Part shown: positions 47,948-57,157 of the stretch, in pieces
Numbering within the stretch: the stretch's first letter is position 1
Layout of the letters: the number at the start of each line of letters is the position of its first letter
From: Anaeroglomus sp964630775
GTDB taxonomy: Bacteria > Planctomycetota > Phycisphaerae > Sedimentisphaerales > Anaerohalosphaeraceae
Reading direction: 5' to 3'
Assembly (NCBI GenBank): GCA_964630775.1
Contig: CAZVYY010000008.1
Span: forward strand, 60,776-124,775
DNA: 64,000 nucleotides
Made by a program: the position numbers and the translations under genes
The notes under the pieces: model-generated
Database searches by the model: none
What the model saw: the letters and a program-made list of their open reading frames with translations, nothing else
Told to the model about the DNA's origin: nothing

Positions 47948-50218
47948 CTATGGTGCTGCGGCATTCCAGGCGGGTGTCTGTTCGCCCAGCAGATGACGTA
48001 CGAAGAAATCCCACCGCTTGCGGTTGCCGAACCAGTCGCCGGAGGTATGCCCCGCCCCGGGCAGAACCACCAGCTCGAATTCCTTTTTGGCTTTGATCAA
48101 CGCATCGGCCAGCCGGAACGTGGACTCCGGCGGCACATTGTCATCCAGCTCGCCTACCATCAGCAGCAGGTGCCCCTGTAACTTGTCGGCGTTGGTGATA
48201 TTGGATTGCTGCTCATAATGCGGCCCGACCGGATAGCCCATCCACTGCTCATTCCAGTAAGACTTGTCCATCCGGTTATCATGACAGCCGCACGAGGAAA
48301 CCGCGACCTTGTAAAATTCCGGGTGAAACAGCACCGCTCCCGTCGAAGACTGTCCGCCGGCACTGGTGCCGAAGATGCCCACCCGTTCAATATCCATATA
48401 GGCATACTTGGCCGCCGCAGCCTTGATCCACAGGATGCGGTCCGGCAGCCCGGCATCGGCCAGGTTTTTCCAGCAGACATCGTGAAACGCCTTGGAACGG
48501 TTGCGTGTGCCCATCCCGTCGCACTGAACGACAACAAACCCCAGTTCCGCCAGGGACTGGTTGGAATCATAATCCCGCCAGCTTTTGGGCACAAACGAAT
48601 CCTGCGGCCCCGCATAGATATCTTCAATGATGGGGTACTTCTTCGACTCATCCAGTGTCCGCGGACGCCAGATAACGCCCCAGATATCGGTCTTGCCGTC
48701 GCGTCCTTTGGCACAAAACGGTTCCGGCCCGCGCCAGCCGGCCTTGAACAGTTCTTCGGCATCGGCTTTCTCCAATTCGCAAATCAAATCGCCGTTGTCA
48801 GCCTTGCGAAGTTCATGCACCGGCGGCATATCGACACGGGAATACGTATCGATCAGAACACTCCGGTCGGGCGAAAACTGTACACTGTGCGTCCCATGTC
48901 CCGGCGTCAGACAAACCAGCCCGGAACCGTCAAACCCGATGCGATAATACTGGATGTAATACGGGTCGCGGTCGGCCTCCATGCCCGAGGCCTTGAACTC
49001 AATGGTCCGGGCCTTTTCATCGACTTGTACGATTTCCCGCACAATCCAGTTGCCTTTGGTAATCTGATTTTTCAATTGCCCCGTCTTGCTGTCATACAAA
49101 TACAAATGCAGCCAGCCGTCTCGCTCCGACGACCAGATAATCTCATCAGTTTCATTGAGATACTGCGGCTGGACCGGGTTGTAATTGATATTCACAAACG
49201 TTTCTGACCGTTCATCGATAATCACGCTGGATTTACCGGTCGCCGCGTCCACCCGCACCACTGTAAGCCGCTGATGACTGCGATAGGGATGCTCAAAGAG
49301 AAAACTTTTGCCGTCTTTGGCCCAGCGAAGACGCGGTACGCCAAACGCATCCCACGGCTGGTCATCCACTTTGATTCGCTCCTTGGTCTCTGTGGAAAAC
49401 AGATTCATCTCCAGAATGTCATACCGATCCCCCGGCAGCAGATAATTATTAAAATGCAGCAATGCTCGACCGCCGTCTTTGGGTGAGGACTCAATCCGAT
49501 GAACCGGCTTGTTCTCACCCGGCTGGATTTGATAGGCCGCAATGGTCTTGCTGTCCGGCGACCAGTTTGGCCAGCCATAATAATGATTTGGATCGCCGTC
49601 ATGGCTGATCCGAAATTCACGGCTGTCCTGCGTGGATTTCAGATAGAGGTTATGCTCTTTGGTCACCGCTTCCCAGGCCCTGTCGGGCGAAATCGTCGTA
49701 TTTTGCATGGGCCGACGAGTCCTCTGGCGAGGCCGCTGGGACGGGTCGGGTTCTCGTTTCTGTTCGGCCACTGCCTCCCCGCCCGGCGTCAGGCATTCAT
49801 ACGTCTCCAGGCCAAATCGCCAGCGTCTGCCGTCCAGCTCAAATTGCAGAATCTTTCCGCCTTCAAGCAGCTCAATCGTATTAAACGGCAGGTTCTGCCC
49901 GACGTATGTTTTCGACAAAACCGTCGAAAGCGCCTCCGCCAGCCGCTGATGATCAAATGCCGGGCCGCGTGCCCCCTGCCGGCAATCCACAAGGATAAAC
50001 TCTTTGCCTTCCTTTAAGTTGTTTCGATACCAGAACTTCTGATTTCCATCAAACCAGTTGGGCTGAATGGTCGTTTTGAAAACCTTGTTGGAATACGTTT
50101 CGCGGAGCTTTTCGGCCCGCTGATAATCGTCGCGTGAAATCGCAAACAAAGAGACTTGAAACCATGCCATGATGAAAAAAACAAACGCCGACATCCTCGC
50201 AATCGCGATGTTCTTCAT
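47948..50218 (-). CDS. Exported S9-family (DPP IV-like) prolyl peptidase
   Basis: Serine peptidase of the prolyl oligopeptidase family. An N-terminal hydrophobic segment (ARMSAFVFFIMAWFQVSLFA) suggests export. The beta-propeller part (about 60-510) contains WPNWSPDSKTIAAYQI, ILEMNLFSTETKE, LRWAKDGKSFLFEHPYRSHQ and IIWSSERDGWLHLYLYD. The alpha/beta hydrolase domain holds Ser619 in GIFGTSAGGQSS, Asp692 in GELDDNVPPEST and His724 in LPGAGHTSGDW. The ATG at 50218 is used because AGGTGA lies 6 bases upstream; the GTG at 50227 would overlap that site. Length 756 is normal. It is convergent with the glycan synthase gene. Confidence 0.93.
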   Translation of the reverse strand: MKNIAIARMSAFVFFIMAWFQVSLFAISRDDYQRAEKLRETYSNKVFKTTIQPNWFDGNQKFWYRNNLKEGKEFILVDCRQGARGPAFDHQRLAEALSTVLSKTYVGQNLPFNTIELLEGGKILQFELDGRRWRFGLETYECLTPGGEAVAEQKREPDPSQRPRQRTRRPMQNTTISPDRAWEAVTKEHNLYLKSTQDSREFRISHDGDPNHYYGWPNWSPDSKTIAAYQIQPGENKPVHRIESSPKDGGRALLHFNNYLLPGDRYDILEMNLFSTETKERIKVDDQPWDAFGVPRLRWAKDGKSFLFEHPYRSHQRLTVVRVDAATGKSSVIIDERSETFVNINYNPVQPQYLNETDEIIWSSERDGWLHLYLYDSKTGQLKNQITKGNWIVREIVQVDEKARTIEFKASGMEADRDPYYIQYYRIGFDGSGLVCLTPGHGTHSVQFSPDRSVLIDTYSRVDMPPVHELRKADNGDLICELEKADAEELFKAGWRGPEPFCAKGRDGKTDIWGVIWRPRTLDESKKYPIIEDIYAGPQDSFVPKSWRDYDSNQSLAELGFVVVQCDGMGTRNRSKAFHDVCWKNLADAGLPDRILWIKAAAAKYAYMDIERVGIFGTSAGGQSSTGAVLFHPEFYKVAVSSCGCHDNRMDKSYWNEQWMGYPVGPHYEQQSNITNADKLQGHLLLMVGELDDNVPPESTFRLADALIKAKKEFELVVLPGAGHTSGDWFGNRKRWDFFVRHLLGEQTPAWNAAAP

Positions 50219-50361
50219 ATAGTTCACCTGTTTTGCCTTGTATTCGGTTTACATTGCAGCATCGATTGTGCAACACTTACTATATAAAGACAACGTACCG
50301 TCGGGTTAAGTAACACTATTTATCCCGGTACAGAGCATTTCAAGGCTTAAACAATGGCATA

Positions 50362-51219
50362 TTATGGATAAAAACCGGCGTTTTGGTAGTCGGGCCGACC
50401 GTCGTCGTTATCGTATTCAATCGCATCCGCCTCATCGAGCGTCAACTGAACCCGTTCGATTTTCTCAGCGGTGTGGGTGTGGCTGTTGACCGTCACGATG
50501 ATGCCGCTCATCCGCACATCGCCGGTGGCAATCTCAAACGGATACGGCATCTGCGTGCGAAACGCCCGTATCACACATTCGCTTTTCCGCCCCAGCACCG
50601 AATCGTGCGACCCGGTCATGCCGATATCCGTAATGTAAGCGGTCCCCTTCTGCAAAAGCCGCTCATCCGCGGTCACAATATGCGTATGGGTGCCGAATAC
50701 ACAGGCCACTTTGCCGTCCAGATAATACCCCATCGCCACTTTTTCACTGGTCGCTTCGGCATGCATTTCGACAAAAACAATCTCGGCCTGTTGACTAACC
50801 CGCGGCAGAATCGAATCGATCTTGGCATACGGACAATCCGCCGGCTTCATAAAAATCCGGCCGATCAGCGGTATCACCGCCACGGACACACCGCGAGCTG
50901 TCTGATATATCGCATAATCCCGGCCCGCTGCACTGGCCGACAGATTCGCCGGGCGGGTAATATTGGTATTGCCTTCCAGAACGGGAATAATATCTTTTTT
51001 GCGGAATGCATGGTCACCCAGGGTGATCAAATGCACGCCGTATTTGAGCAGCTTGTCATAAATCTGAGGTGTCAGCCCAGAACCGCCGGCGGCGTTTTCC
51101 GCATTGGCAATCACGCAATCGATTTGCCGTTCTTTGACCAGTCCGGCCAGACGCAGGGCCAGAGCCCGTCGTCCCGGCCGGCCGACAATATCCCCGATAC
51201 ATAAAATATTCAGCTTCAT
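50362..51219 (-). CDS. ymdB: YmdB/TIGR00282-family metallophosphoesterase
   Basis: Cytoplasmic phosphodiesterase family, shown in Bacillus to hydrolyse 2',3'-cyclic nucleotides. The metal-site motifs are present: LCIGDIVGRPGRRAL, IANAENAAGGSGLTP, ITLGDHAFRKKD, EMHAEATSEKVAMGYYLDG and GTHTHIVTADER. Canonical members have GDHIW/GNHVWD-like text at the third motif, so the GDHAF variant is close. Length 285 is slightly above the usual about 265. It lies 77 bp downstream of rny on the same strand, a linkage conserved in Firmicutes, where YmdB and RNase Y act on RNA-related and developmental processes. Confidence 0.95.
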   Translation of the reverse strand: MKLNILCIGDIVGRPGRRALALRLAGLVKERQIDCVIANAENAAGGSGLTPQIYDKLLKYGVHLITLGDHAFRKKDIIPVLEGNTNITRPANLSASAAGRDYAIYQTARGVSVAVIPLIGRIFMKPADCPYAKIDSILPRVSQQAEIVFVEMHAEATSEKVAMGYYLDGKVACVFGTHTHIVTADERLLQKGTAYITDIGMTGSHDSVLGRKSECVIRAFRTQMPYPFEIATGDVRMSGIIVTVNSHTHTAEKIERVQLTLDEADAIEYDNDDGRPDYQNAGFYP

Positions 51220-51296
51220 TCAGCACCCTGCGACAGGATACTCGACACAACAGACCGGATCTAGCCGCCTGCCGCATCCAGACCTGCCCCTTAGGA

Positions 51297-52877
51297 TTAT
51301 CGAGCGTATTCCACGCAGCGCACTTCACGCAGCAGAGTCACCTTGATTTCACCCGGATAGGTCATTTCTTCTTCAATCTTCTTGGCTATATCACGGGCGA
51401 CTTTCATCGCGGATTCATCATTAATCTGGTTGGCATCCACTACCACGCGGATTTCACGACCCGCCTGGATCGCAAAACAGCCTTCCACGCCCTTGAAGCT
51501 GCCGGCTATTTCTTCCAGCTTTTCAAGCCGTTTGATATAGCGCTCCAGCGTTTCGCGGCGAGCACCCGGACGCGAGGCACTGATGGCGTCCGAGGCGGCA
51601 ATCAGCGGGGTGTACGGATTGTCCGGCGGACAGTCGCCATGATGAGCTTCAACGGCATTGATGACAATCTGCGGCTCTTTGAACCGACGCAGATAATTGG
51701 CGCCAATCGCCGGGTGACCGCCTTCAATTTCGCGGTCCATCGCCTTGCCGATATCATGCAGCAGACCCGCACGTTTGGCCATGGTGCCGTCCAGCCCCAG
51801 TTCGTCGGCCATCACCTGGGCCAAAAACGCCACTTCGACGCTGTGCCGCAGAACATTCTGGCCATAACTGGTGCGATAATGCAGTGCCCCCAGCATGCCG
51901 AGAATCTTGTTATTCAGACCACGAACATCCACTTCTTCGGCGGCTTCCTTACCAATCTGCATCACCTTGGCGTGGACATCTTTCTTGGTCTGCCCCACAA
52001 TTTCCTCAATTCGGCTCGGGTGGATACGTCCATCCTGAATCAGACGTTCCATACTCAGGCGGGCCACTTCCCGGCGAATCGGATTAAACCCGCTGACCAC
52101 AATCACACCCGGCGTATCATCCACAATCACGTCAACACCGGTCGCCTTTTCAAATGCCCGGATATTCCGGCCTTCGCGACCAATAATGCGACCTTTCATC
52201 TCGTCATTCGGGATATCGACCATGGAAACGCTGACTTCGCAAGTCTGCTCGGCCGCATAACGCTGAATCGCCAGGTTAATGATTTCCTTGGATTTTTCCT
52301 CGGCCTGTTCTTCCGCCTGAGCCACCTTGCGGGCAATCAACTGACCCATTTCCCGTTCGCATTCTTCCTCAAGGTTGGCCAACAGCAACTGACGGGCCTG
52401 CTCAACATCCATCCCGGTGATTTTCAGCAATTGACTTTTCTGCTGGGCAAGAACCGTGGACAACTCCTTATTCTTGGAATTGTAGCTCTGGATCTGCCTT
52501 TGTACTTCCTGCTCGGATTGTTTGACTTGTTTTTCGCGCTGGATGAGTTGTTCGGTTTGTCGCTCGAGAACATCTTCTCTTTTGGATAGACGTAATTCCT
52601 GACTCCGCAGCTCGCTTTCTTTTTTCTCAACCTCAGAGGTGAATTCCTGACGCTTTTTCATCTGCTCAGATGCAGCGTCCAGGCGGGCTTCTTTGACGAT
52701 TGTTTCGGCTTCACGACGGGCTGTTTCAATGCGATTCTGAACCTCCTGCTCGACTTTTTTGGCCCGCATTTTGGCAAGGCCCACAACCAGAAGAGCCGCC
52801 CCTCCACCACCAACGAAAACCCCCAGAAACAACCCGATGATGATATTTCCACCCATCGCTTGTGCTAATATTTCCAT
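51297..52877 (-). CDS. rny: Ribonuclease Y
   Basis: Membrane-tethered endoribonuclease that starts mRNA decay. An N-terminal membrane helix (IIIGLFLGVFVGGGGAALLVVG) is followed by a long coiled coil rich in Glu, Lys and Gln to about residue 200. The KH domain begins near 226 (KGRIIGREGRNIRAFEKATGVDVIVDD). The HD domain has the metal motif LLHDIGKAMDREIEGGH near 370, and AVEAHHGD downstream. Length 526 is standard. AAAGGAAAGGTG precedes the ATG. It leads a two-gene unit with ymdB. Confidence 0.97.
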   Translation of the reverse strand: MEILAQAMGGNIIIGLFLGVFVGGGGAALLVVGLAKMRAKKVEQEVQNRIETARREAETIVKEARLDAASEQMKKRQEFTSEVEKKESELRSQELRLSKREDVLERQTEQLIQREKQVKQSEQEVQRQIQSYNSKNKELSTVLAQQKSQLLKITGMDVEQARQLLLANLEEECEREMGQLIARKVAQAEEQAEEKSKEIINLAIQRYAAEQTCEVSVSMVDIPNDEMKGRIIGREGRNIRAFEKATGVDVIVDDTPGVIVVSGFNPIRREVARLSMERLIQDGRIHPSRIEEIVGQTKKDVHAKVMQIGKEAAEEVDVRGLNNKILGMLGALHYRTSYGQNVLRHSVEVAFLAQVMADELGLDGTMAKRAGLLHDIGKAMDREIEGGHPAIGANYLRRFKEPQIVINAVEAHHGDCPPDNPYTPLIAASDAISASRPGARRETLERYIKRLEKLEEIAGSFKGVEGCFAIQAGREIRVVVDANQINDESAMKVARDIAKKIEEEMTYPGEIKVTLLREVRCVEYAR

Positions 52878-53567
52878 GCTGCACCTTTCCTTTAACTACT
52901 GCATAATCAGTCTTATGCACAGCACCCACAAGGGTTTACAGCAGCATGAGCAAAGGTATGAAGTCAACAAAACAAGACCCGTATCAGCAACGCTTTAGGC
53001 GCAACATCCCCTTCTCAGACAGACTGCTCTTGTGTTTGGAGCCGAAACTGCCTGTTCGAAAGAATACATTCATTGGGTTGCTTCCCATACCCCGGCACCC
53101 TGGCCGAAGCCGTTGTTATTATACAACTCTGTCTTGACTACATTCACCGACACGACACCGATTTCGGACTTGACAGGACCACTTCTTGTCCCGCCTTTCG
53201 CCCATCTTTGTCGCAGACCGATGTTTATGAAGCTCTGCTGCCTGCCCACTTTCCGTGGTCGGCTGTGCTGGTTTCCATCCTCCGGCCCGAATCATCCTCC
53301 GTCAGACGGAAACGCTATCTATATTTAACCCTCTACGCAAAGGGTCTATCCTTTATCATATCTAATCTTTACTTTCGGTCAAGCGAAAAGCATTTCTACA
53401 GCAAATATTCTATATTCTTAAATTATCGGACCCTGTTTGGCCTGAAAGACGTTATATTCATTAAAACAAGGTTTTTCGTTAATCGAGTCCCCTTTCTTGA
53501 CGAATCTGTTTCCAGCGGATTGACTGTGTTTCCGCATAATGAATTGATTCATTTCAGGGTATTTTTT
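52878..53567. other. Long intergenic region between divergent rny and the HTH gene
   Basis: About 690 bp. The left half is GC-rich and the frame of the HTH gene stays open back to about 53073 (165 extra codons), but the peptide has no recognisable domain and the right half is AT-rich. It may contain a decayed gene or long regulatory DNA. No RNA gene recognised. Confidence 0.4.
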
Positions 53568-54143
53568 ATGCTGAAAAGAAAAGATGTCCTCACGACCGGT
53601 CAGGTCGCTCAAATATGCAATGTCGCTCCTCGTACCGTGACGAAATGGTTCGACTCAGGCCAGCTTCGCGGCTATCGCATCCCCGGCTCACGGGACCGGC
53701 GGATTCCCCTGAGTGAATTGATCCGTTTCATGAAGGCTCACAATATCCCGACAGATGGACTCGACAAAGGCCATGTCCGGATACTGCTGATTGACAGCAA
53801 TGAGACAGCCTGCACGACCCTGACCGAAGCACTGACTTCCAAGGGAGCATTTGATATCCAATCGGCCCAGAACAGCTTCGACGCGGGACTCATGGCTCAA
53901 AAATTCCTGCCAAATGTTATCCTGATTAATCTGATGTCAACTCAGATTGATGCCCATCAATTGTGCAGTCATATTCGTGAAAATGAAGAGCTTAAAGATA
54001 CCCGGGTCATCGCCATCGCGGCCGGGCTTGGGGAAAACGAATCAAAGGCTCTCCAGAATAAAGGCTTTGATGCCGTCGTAACGGAACCGTCCAATCTGGA
54101 CCGGATTCTTCTGGTTATTCAGCAGGCCTGTACGATTATGTAA
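53568..54143 (+). CDS. MerR/excisionase-like HTH protein with degenerate receiver domain
   Basis: A 191-residue putative regulator. The N-terminal HTH (about 5-60) has the excisionase/MerR-like text LTTGQVAQICNVAPRTVTKWFDSGQLRGYRIPGSRDRRIP. Residues about 70-190 follow the receiver fold (VRILLIDSNETACTTLTEAL ... DTRVIAIAAGLGE), but the phosphoacceptor position reads ILINLMSTQ with Asn in place of Asp, and the usual Lys-Pro near the end is Glu-Pro (VVTEPSN). Phosphorylation is therefore unlikely. The ATG at 53568 begins the conserved HTH; the frame is open further upstream but without support. Target genes unknown. Confidence 0.8.
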   Translation: MLKRKDVLTTGQVAQICNVAPRTVTKWFDSGQLRGYRIPGSRDRRIPLSELIRFMKAHNIPTDGLDKGHVRILLIDSNETACTTLTEALTSKGAFDIQSAQNSFDAGLMAQKFLPNVILINLMSTQIDAHQLCSHIRENEELKDTRVIAIAAGLGENESKALQNKGFDAVVTEPSNLDRILLVIQQACTIM

Positions 54144-54177
54144 GATTGAGATATTCGGCAAAGAGTCTCATCACCTT

Positions 54178-55224
54178 TTATCGAATAATTTCCAACTCTT
54201 TTTGTTGTTCAAACCATGAACGATAAAATTCGGCATAATATTTGTGCCGACTTTCAATCGTCTTTTTCTGTTTCCGTTCTTCGCTGGTGCCTAGGGTACA
54301 ATATCTATCATATTCTTGATAAGGGATGGAAGGGAAATCTTTGATCATCAGCCTTAAGTATTCAGCCGCAATATCCGCATAGCTTTGAGACACCGTATCA
54401 GGTCCCAAGTTACGTGTTACCTGGTCTGAATAGATATAACTCTTGATATATTCCACAACTTCCGGCTGGCGAACGTAACTAATCTCTCTTAGAAGATATT
54501 GGACACGGTAATCTTCGACTTTTTTTGATAATATTTCTGCGGTTTTATGATCTGAACGATCAATATATTTGCAATAATGTTCACACGAAAATCCCTTAAC
54601 TAGATCAATACATTTTATTATATCTTCTTTCTCACCCATTCTGGCACGAGCCATCAGGGCGGTAAAAGCTTTCCCATAGCAAGGCCAAGAATCAGGTTCA
54701 ACAGGATACACTTCCTGTTCAGCAATCGGTTTCAATAAACCAAGTTCACTGGTCATCCCGGCACAGCCTACATGCAGAATAATCGGAATTATTTCTTCAT
54801 CCTGCTTTATCAACAACTCATGAAGTTTTTGCTTGATCGTATCTGAGTATGCGTCCTGCTGCCATAGAGTTGGAAAACCTCGATATATTTCATCCCTTAA
54901 TTGCTTGTTGTCCAGAGTTTTGCCAAGAATCGCTTCTACTATTTCTTTCTTTTCAGCAACATCTTTCTTCTGTTGACTTAGAAAGAACAACATCTTTTTA
55001 CCATAATATTTTTTGTTGTTATTCGGATCTGTCAAATAGTCCACTGCATAGGGAAGAACGTTCATGCCGAATTGCTCGACCATCTTTTCTTCCTTGATTG
55101 TCTCGGAGATTTCCATCTCCATTTCAAAAGTCTTTTGTAAAACAGTTTTAACATCCTCAGTCTTGGCCGCTATTCCAGGGATACACAAAGACAACATGGC
55201 AACCATTATATTCACTATTTTCAT
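54178..55224 (-). CDS. Hypothetical exported helical-repeat protein
   Basis: Not recognised. The 349-residue product has a signal peptide (MKIVNIMVAMLSLCIPGIAA) at the ATG of 55224, where CAGGAG lies 8 bases upstream; the longer frame to 55299 is disfavoured. The remainder is almost all helical with HEAT-like spacing: MNVLPYAVDYLTDPNNN, LHELLIKQDEEIIPIILHVGC, ILSKKVEDYRVQYLLREISY, QPEVVEYIKSYIY. Base composition is clearly more AT-rich than the neighbouring housekeeping genes. It begins a run of - strand unknown genes to 56696, which may be an acquired islet. Confidence 0.6.
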   Translation of the reverse strand: MKIVNIMVAMLSLCIPGIAAKTEDVKTVLQKTFEMEMEISETIKEEKMVEQFGMNVLPYAVDYLTDPNNNKKYYGKKMLFFLSQQKKDVAEKKEIVEAILGKTLDNKQLRDEIYRGFPTLWQQDAYSDTIKQKLHELLIKQDEEIIPIILHVGCAGMTSELGLLKPIAEQEVYPVEPDSWPCYGKAFTALMARARMGEKEDIIKCIDLVKGFSCEHYCKYIDRSDHKTAEILSKKVEDYRVQYLLREISYVRQPEVVEYIKSYIYSDQVTRNLGPDTVSQSYADIAAEYLRLMIKDFPSIPYQEYDRYCTLGTSEERKQKKTIESRHKYYAEFYRSWFEQQKELEIIR

Positions 55225-55340
55225 TTTTTTAACTCCTGTCAATATTTTGGATAATCGATAATAGGGCCAATTACCATTTGTTTTGCGTTTTATGTTCATA
55301 ACAGTTGCCTGTCCCTATTTTCCCCGGTTATCCTCATTAT

Positions 55341-55952
55341 TTACTCATTGATCCACGCTGAAACAAGTTCATCTGGCCAATATCGGGAAGGTAAAACCAT
55401 TGCAACTTTAGGATCATTAGGATTGAGAATAAGCGGAAAGAAAGTTCCGCTTAACCGTTTATTGGGTAAATGTTTTCGCGCAAACAACACCGTGGAGATG
55501 CAGCAATCCATCTTTGGACTCATGCATCGAGGAACGGGATGACCGAATACACGCATAAATTCATTGGTCAGATAATCGGCAATATATGACAACTCAGGTT
55601 CTTTGGGTTTTGTATTCTTTAATTGCCCTAAACGAAAAGCAACCTCATACAAAGCCTCCAAATCAACTTCTCGAGAGGCATCCGGACAATAAACTACCTC
55701 GCCTGGATGATTAAACCATCCGTGTTTAAATAACAACGCATTGGCCTGAATAACAGTTCCCCATACAAGGACACCATTACGGATTATGTTCTTCTGTGTT
55801 TTAAAAAATGAAACCAGGTTTTTTTGACCAAAAAAATCCTTTTCACACCACATAGGCTTAGGAATTTTCAAATACGTATGAAATTCAAACCATCCAAAAT
55901 TACGTGGTACATTCCCAAAGTTACGGTTACATACTGAGAGCCATGAGTCCAT
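55341..55952 (-). CDS. Hypothetical protein, 203 aa
   Basis: Not recognised. A soluble protein without signal or membrane segment, mixed alpha/beta. Noticeable features are WCEKDFFGQKNLVSFFKTQKNIIRNGVLVWGTVIQANALLF, GEVVYCPDASREVDLEALYEVAFRLG, and a C-terminal strand LILNPNDPKVAMVLPSRYWPDELVSAWI. It could be a small immunity-type or stress protein, but no family motif supports this. AT-rich like its neighbours. The gap to the next gene in the row (55968-56438) is 15 bp, so the two are probably cotranscribed. Confidence 0.55.
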   Translation of the reverse strand: MDSWLSVCNRNFGNVPRNFGWFEFHTYLKIPKPMWCEKDFFGQKNLVSFFKTQKNIIRNGVLVWGTVIQANALLFKHGWFNHPGEVVYCPDASREVDLEALYEVAFRLGQLKNTKPKEPELSYIADYLTNEFMRVFGHPVPRCMSPKMDCCISTVLFARKHLPNKRLSGTFFPLILNPNDPKVAMVLPSRYWPDELVSAWINE

Positions 55953-55967
55953 TTAGTGATCCTTTCG

Positions 55968-56438
55968 TCAGGATGCAGTAATGTATATAGAATAAGGGAT
56001 ACTTAATACCAGAGACATTGCCAGTGCAACAATACTTAACACGCGAGCAAAACCATGGGTCCCGCGAACAAGATACATGGACAGAATGCAAAAAGGGAGA
56101 CTCAATATCGGTATCCAGCAAATTAAAAAAGAAAAGATGCTGAGGAGTTTTCCCAACAGGGATGGCTGGTATAATAACGCCTGATTGAGGAATTCTTTCG
56201 ATGCCCCCATAACAAGCAGGGGATTGATTTTAAGGTAGAATCTCTTCCTGCACTCAGGACATTCCACATATACATATCGTGTTGTTACGATTGGGATAAA
56301 ATACAAGAGCATCAGTCGAAGCTTGCCACCGATAACCATAGATTGAACATCCTCAGAAAAGCAGGCAGGACAATCAAAAGTTTTCGTCGGCCCATAAAAA
56401 TCCTTACTCGAAATCCCGAAGAGGGATGAAATACCCAT
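55968..56438 (-). CDS. Zinc-ribbon membrane protein, hypothetical
   Basis: A 156-residue protein. The N-terminal half holds two Cys pairs, FDCPACFSEDVQ and YVECPECRKRFYLKI, spaced like a zinc ribbon, with hydrophobic text between them (LRLMLLYFIPIVTTRYVYV). The C-terminal half has two or three membrane segments (LLSIFSFLICWIPILSLPFCILSMYL, VLSIVALAMSLVLSIPYSIYI). Such zinc-ribbon/membrane proteins are common near unknown genes; no function is claimed. It precedes the 203-aa gene by 15 bp on the - strand. Confidence 0.6.
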   Translation of the reverse strand: MGISSLFGISSKDFYGPTKTFDCPACFSEDVQSMVIGGKLRLMLLYFIPIVTTRYVYVECPECRKRFYLKINPLLVMGASKEFLNQALLYQPSLLGKLLSIFSFLICWIPILSLPFCILSMYLVRGTHGFARVLSIVALAMSLVLSIPYSIYITAS

Positions 56439-56468
56439 TATTTGAATCCTCCATTGGACAAACAGGCC

Positions 56469-56696
56469 CTATTTATATTTATCATACTTGAACTGTCGAC
56501 AAATTGTCGACAGTTCAAGTCCGTCCTCGGATTTAACCCGGATTTTCATCTTAAACCAGTAATCCCGGGGATTGACACTGTCCGTCAGTACCCCCACAAT
56601 ATCAATCACCGAAAAATACCACATCCCCGACGCATTATCGTAAATCCGCCGAATTTGATAATTCTCAAACACCGCAAGCGCCTGCTCATGACTCAT
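56469..56696 (-). pseudogene. Truncated BRO-N domain fragment
   Basis: The 75-residue product starts like BRO-N/RhuM-type phage-related proteins (MSHEQALAVFENYQIRRIYDNASGMWYFSVIDIVGVLTDSVNPRDYWFKMKIRVKSEDGLELSTICRQFK). It then breaks into YDKYK and stops, where intact members continue through SADGK and a much longer protein. Only the first third of the domain is left. The break follows immediately after a 33-bp perfect palindrome (56487-56519). This suggests a degraded mobile or prophage gene at the edge of the AT-rich islet. Confidence 0.65.
56487..56519. repeat. 33-bp palindrome, 16-bp arms and 1-base centre
   Basis: CTTGAACTGTCGACAA and its exact complement TTGTCGACAGTTCAAG flank a single A at 56503. 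It lies in the coding text ELSTICRQFK of the BRO fragment, right before the reading frame is lost. Confidence 0.85.
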
Positions 56697-57157
56697 GATA
56701 TCGCTCCTGAATAACGAACTCGTCCGTATGGCAATCTTTTATGCTCCACCCACAGATAAAGGGACACGTCTGTCTTTTTTTATATTTCGCCGTCTTTTTT
56801 ACTCTTTTGGCAACAGTTTGCGGGCAGAAGCCGAAGCCGTATATCCGACACCTTCTGGATCCGGGCTTATAAGATTAACCACCTATCTCACACAATATTA
56901 CCGTCAGGTCGCCAACCGTGTCAATAATATACTGTAAGCTGGGATTTGGCAATTGACCCATATGAGGCTTTTGCAGCGCTCTTTTTGCCATTTCCGGCAA
57001 TTGCCCTGTTTTAAGCAGCCCGAAGAATTATTGCCTGCGGAATTGAAACGAATTGATTTTTCATGATCCAGCGGTTATGTTATTGCCTGTGCAGCAACTG
57101 CCAAACAACTCTGCAAAATGGCGAATCGTCAAGGAATTCGTAACAGGAGAATGGATT
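56697..57157. other. Intergenic region, no gene supported
   Basis: Contains an 80-codon open frame at 56695-56937 with no ribosome binding site support and no domain. The rest is plain upstream DNA of the GH123-like gene. Confidence 0.45.

Noticed and set aside
56695..56937. 80-codon frame upstream of the GH123-like gene
   Set aside because: No ribosome binding site support, low-complexity AT-rich text, no domain.
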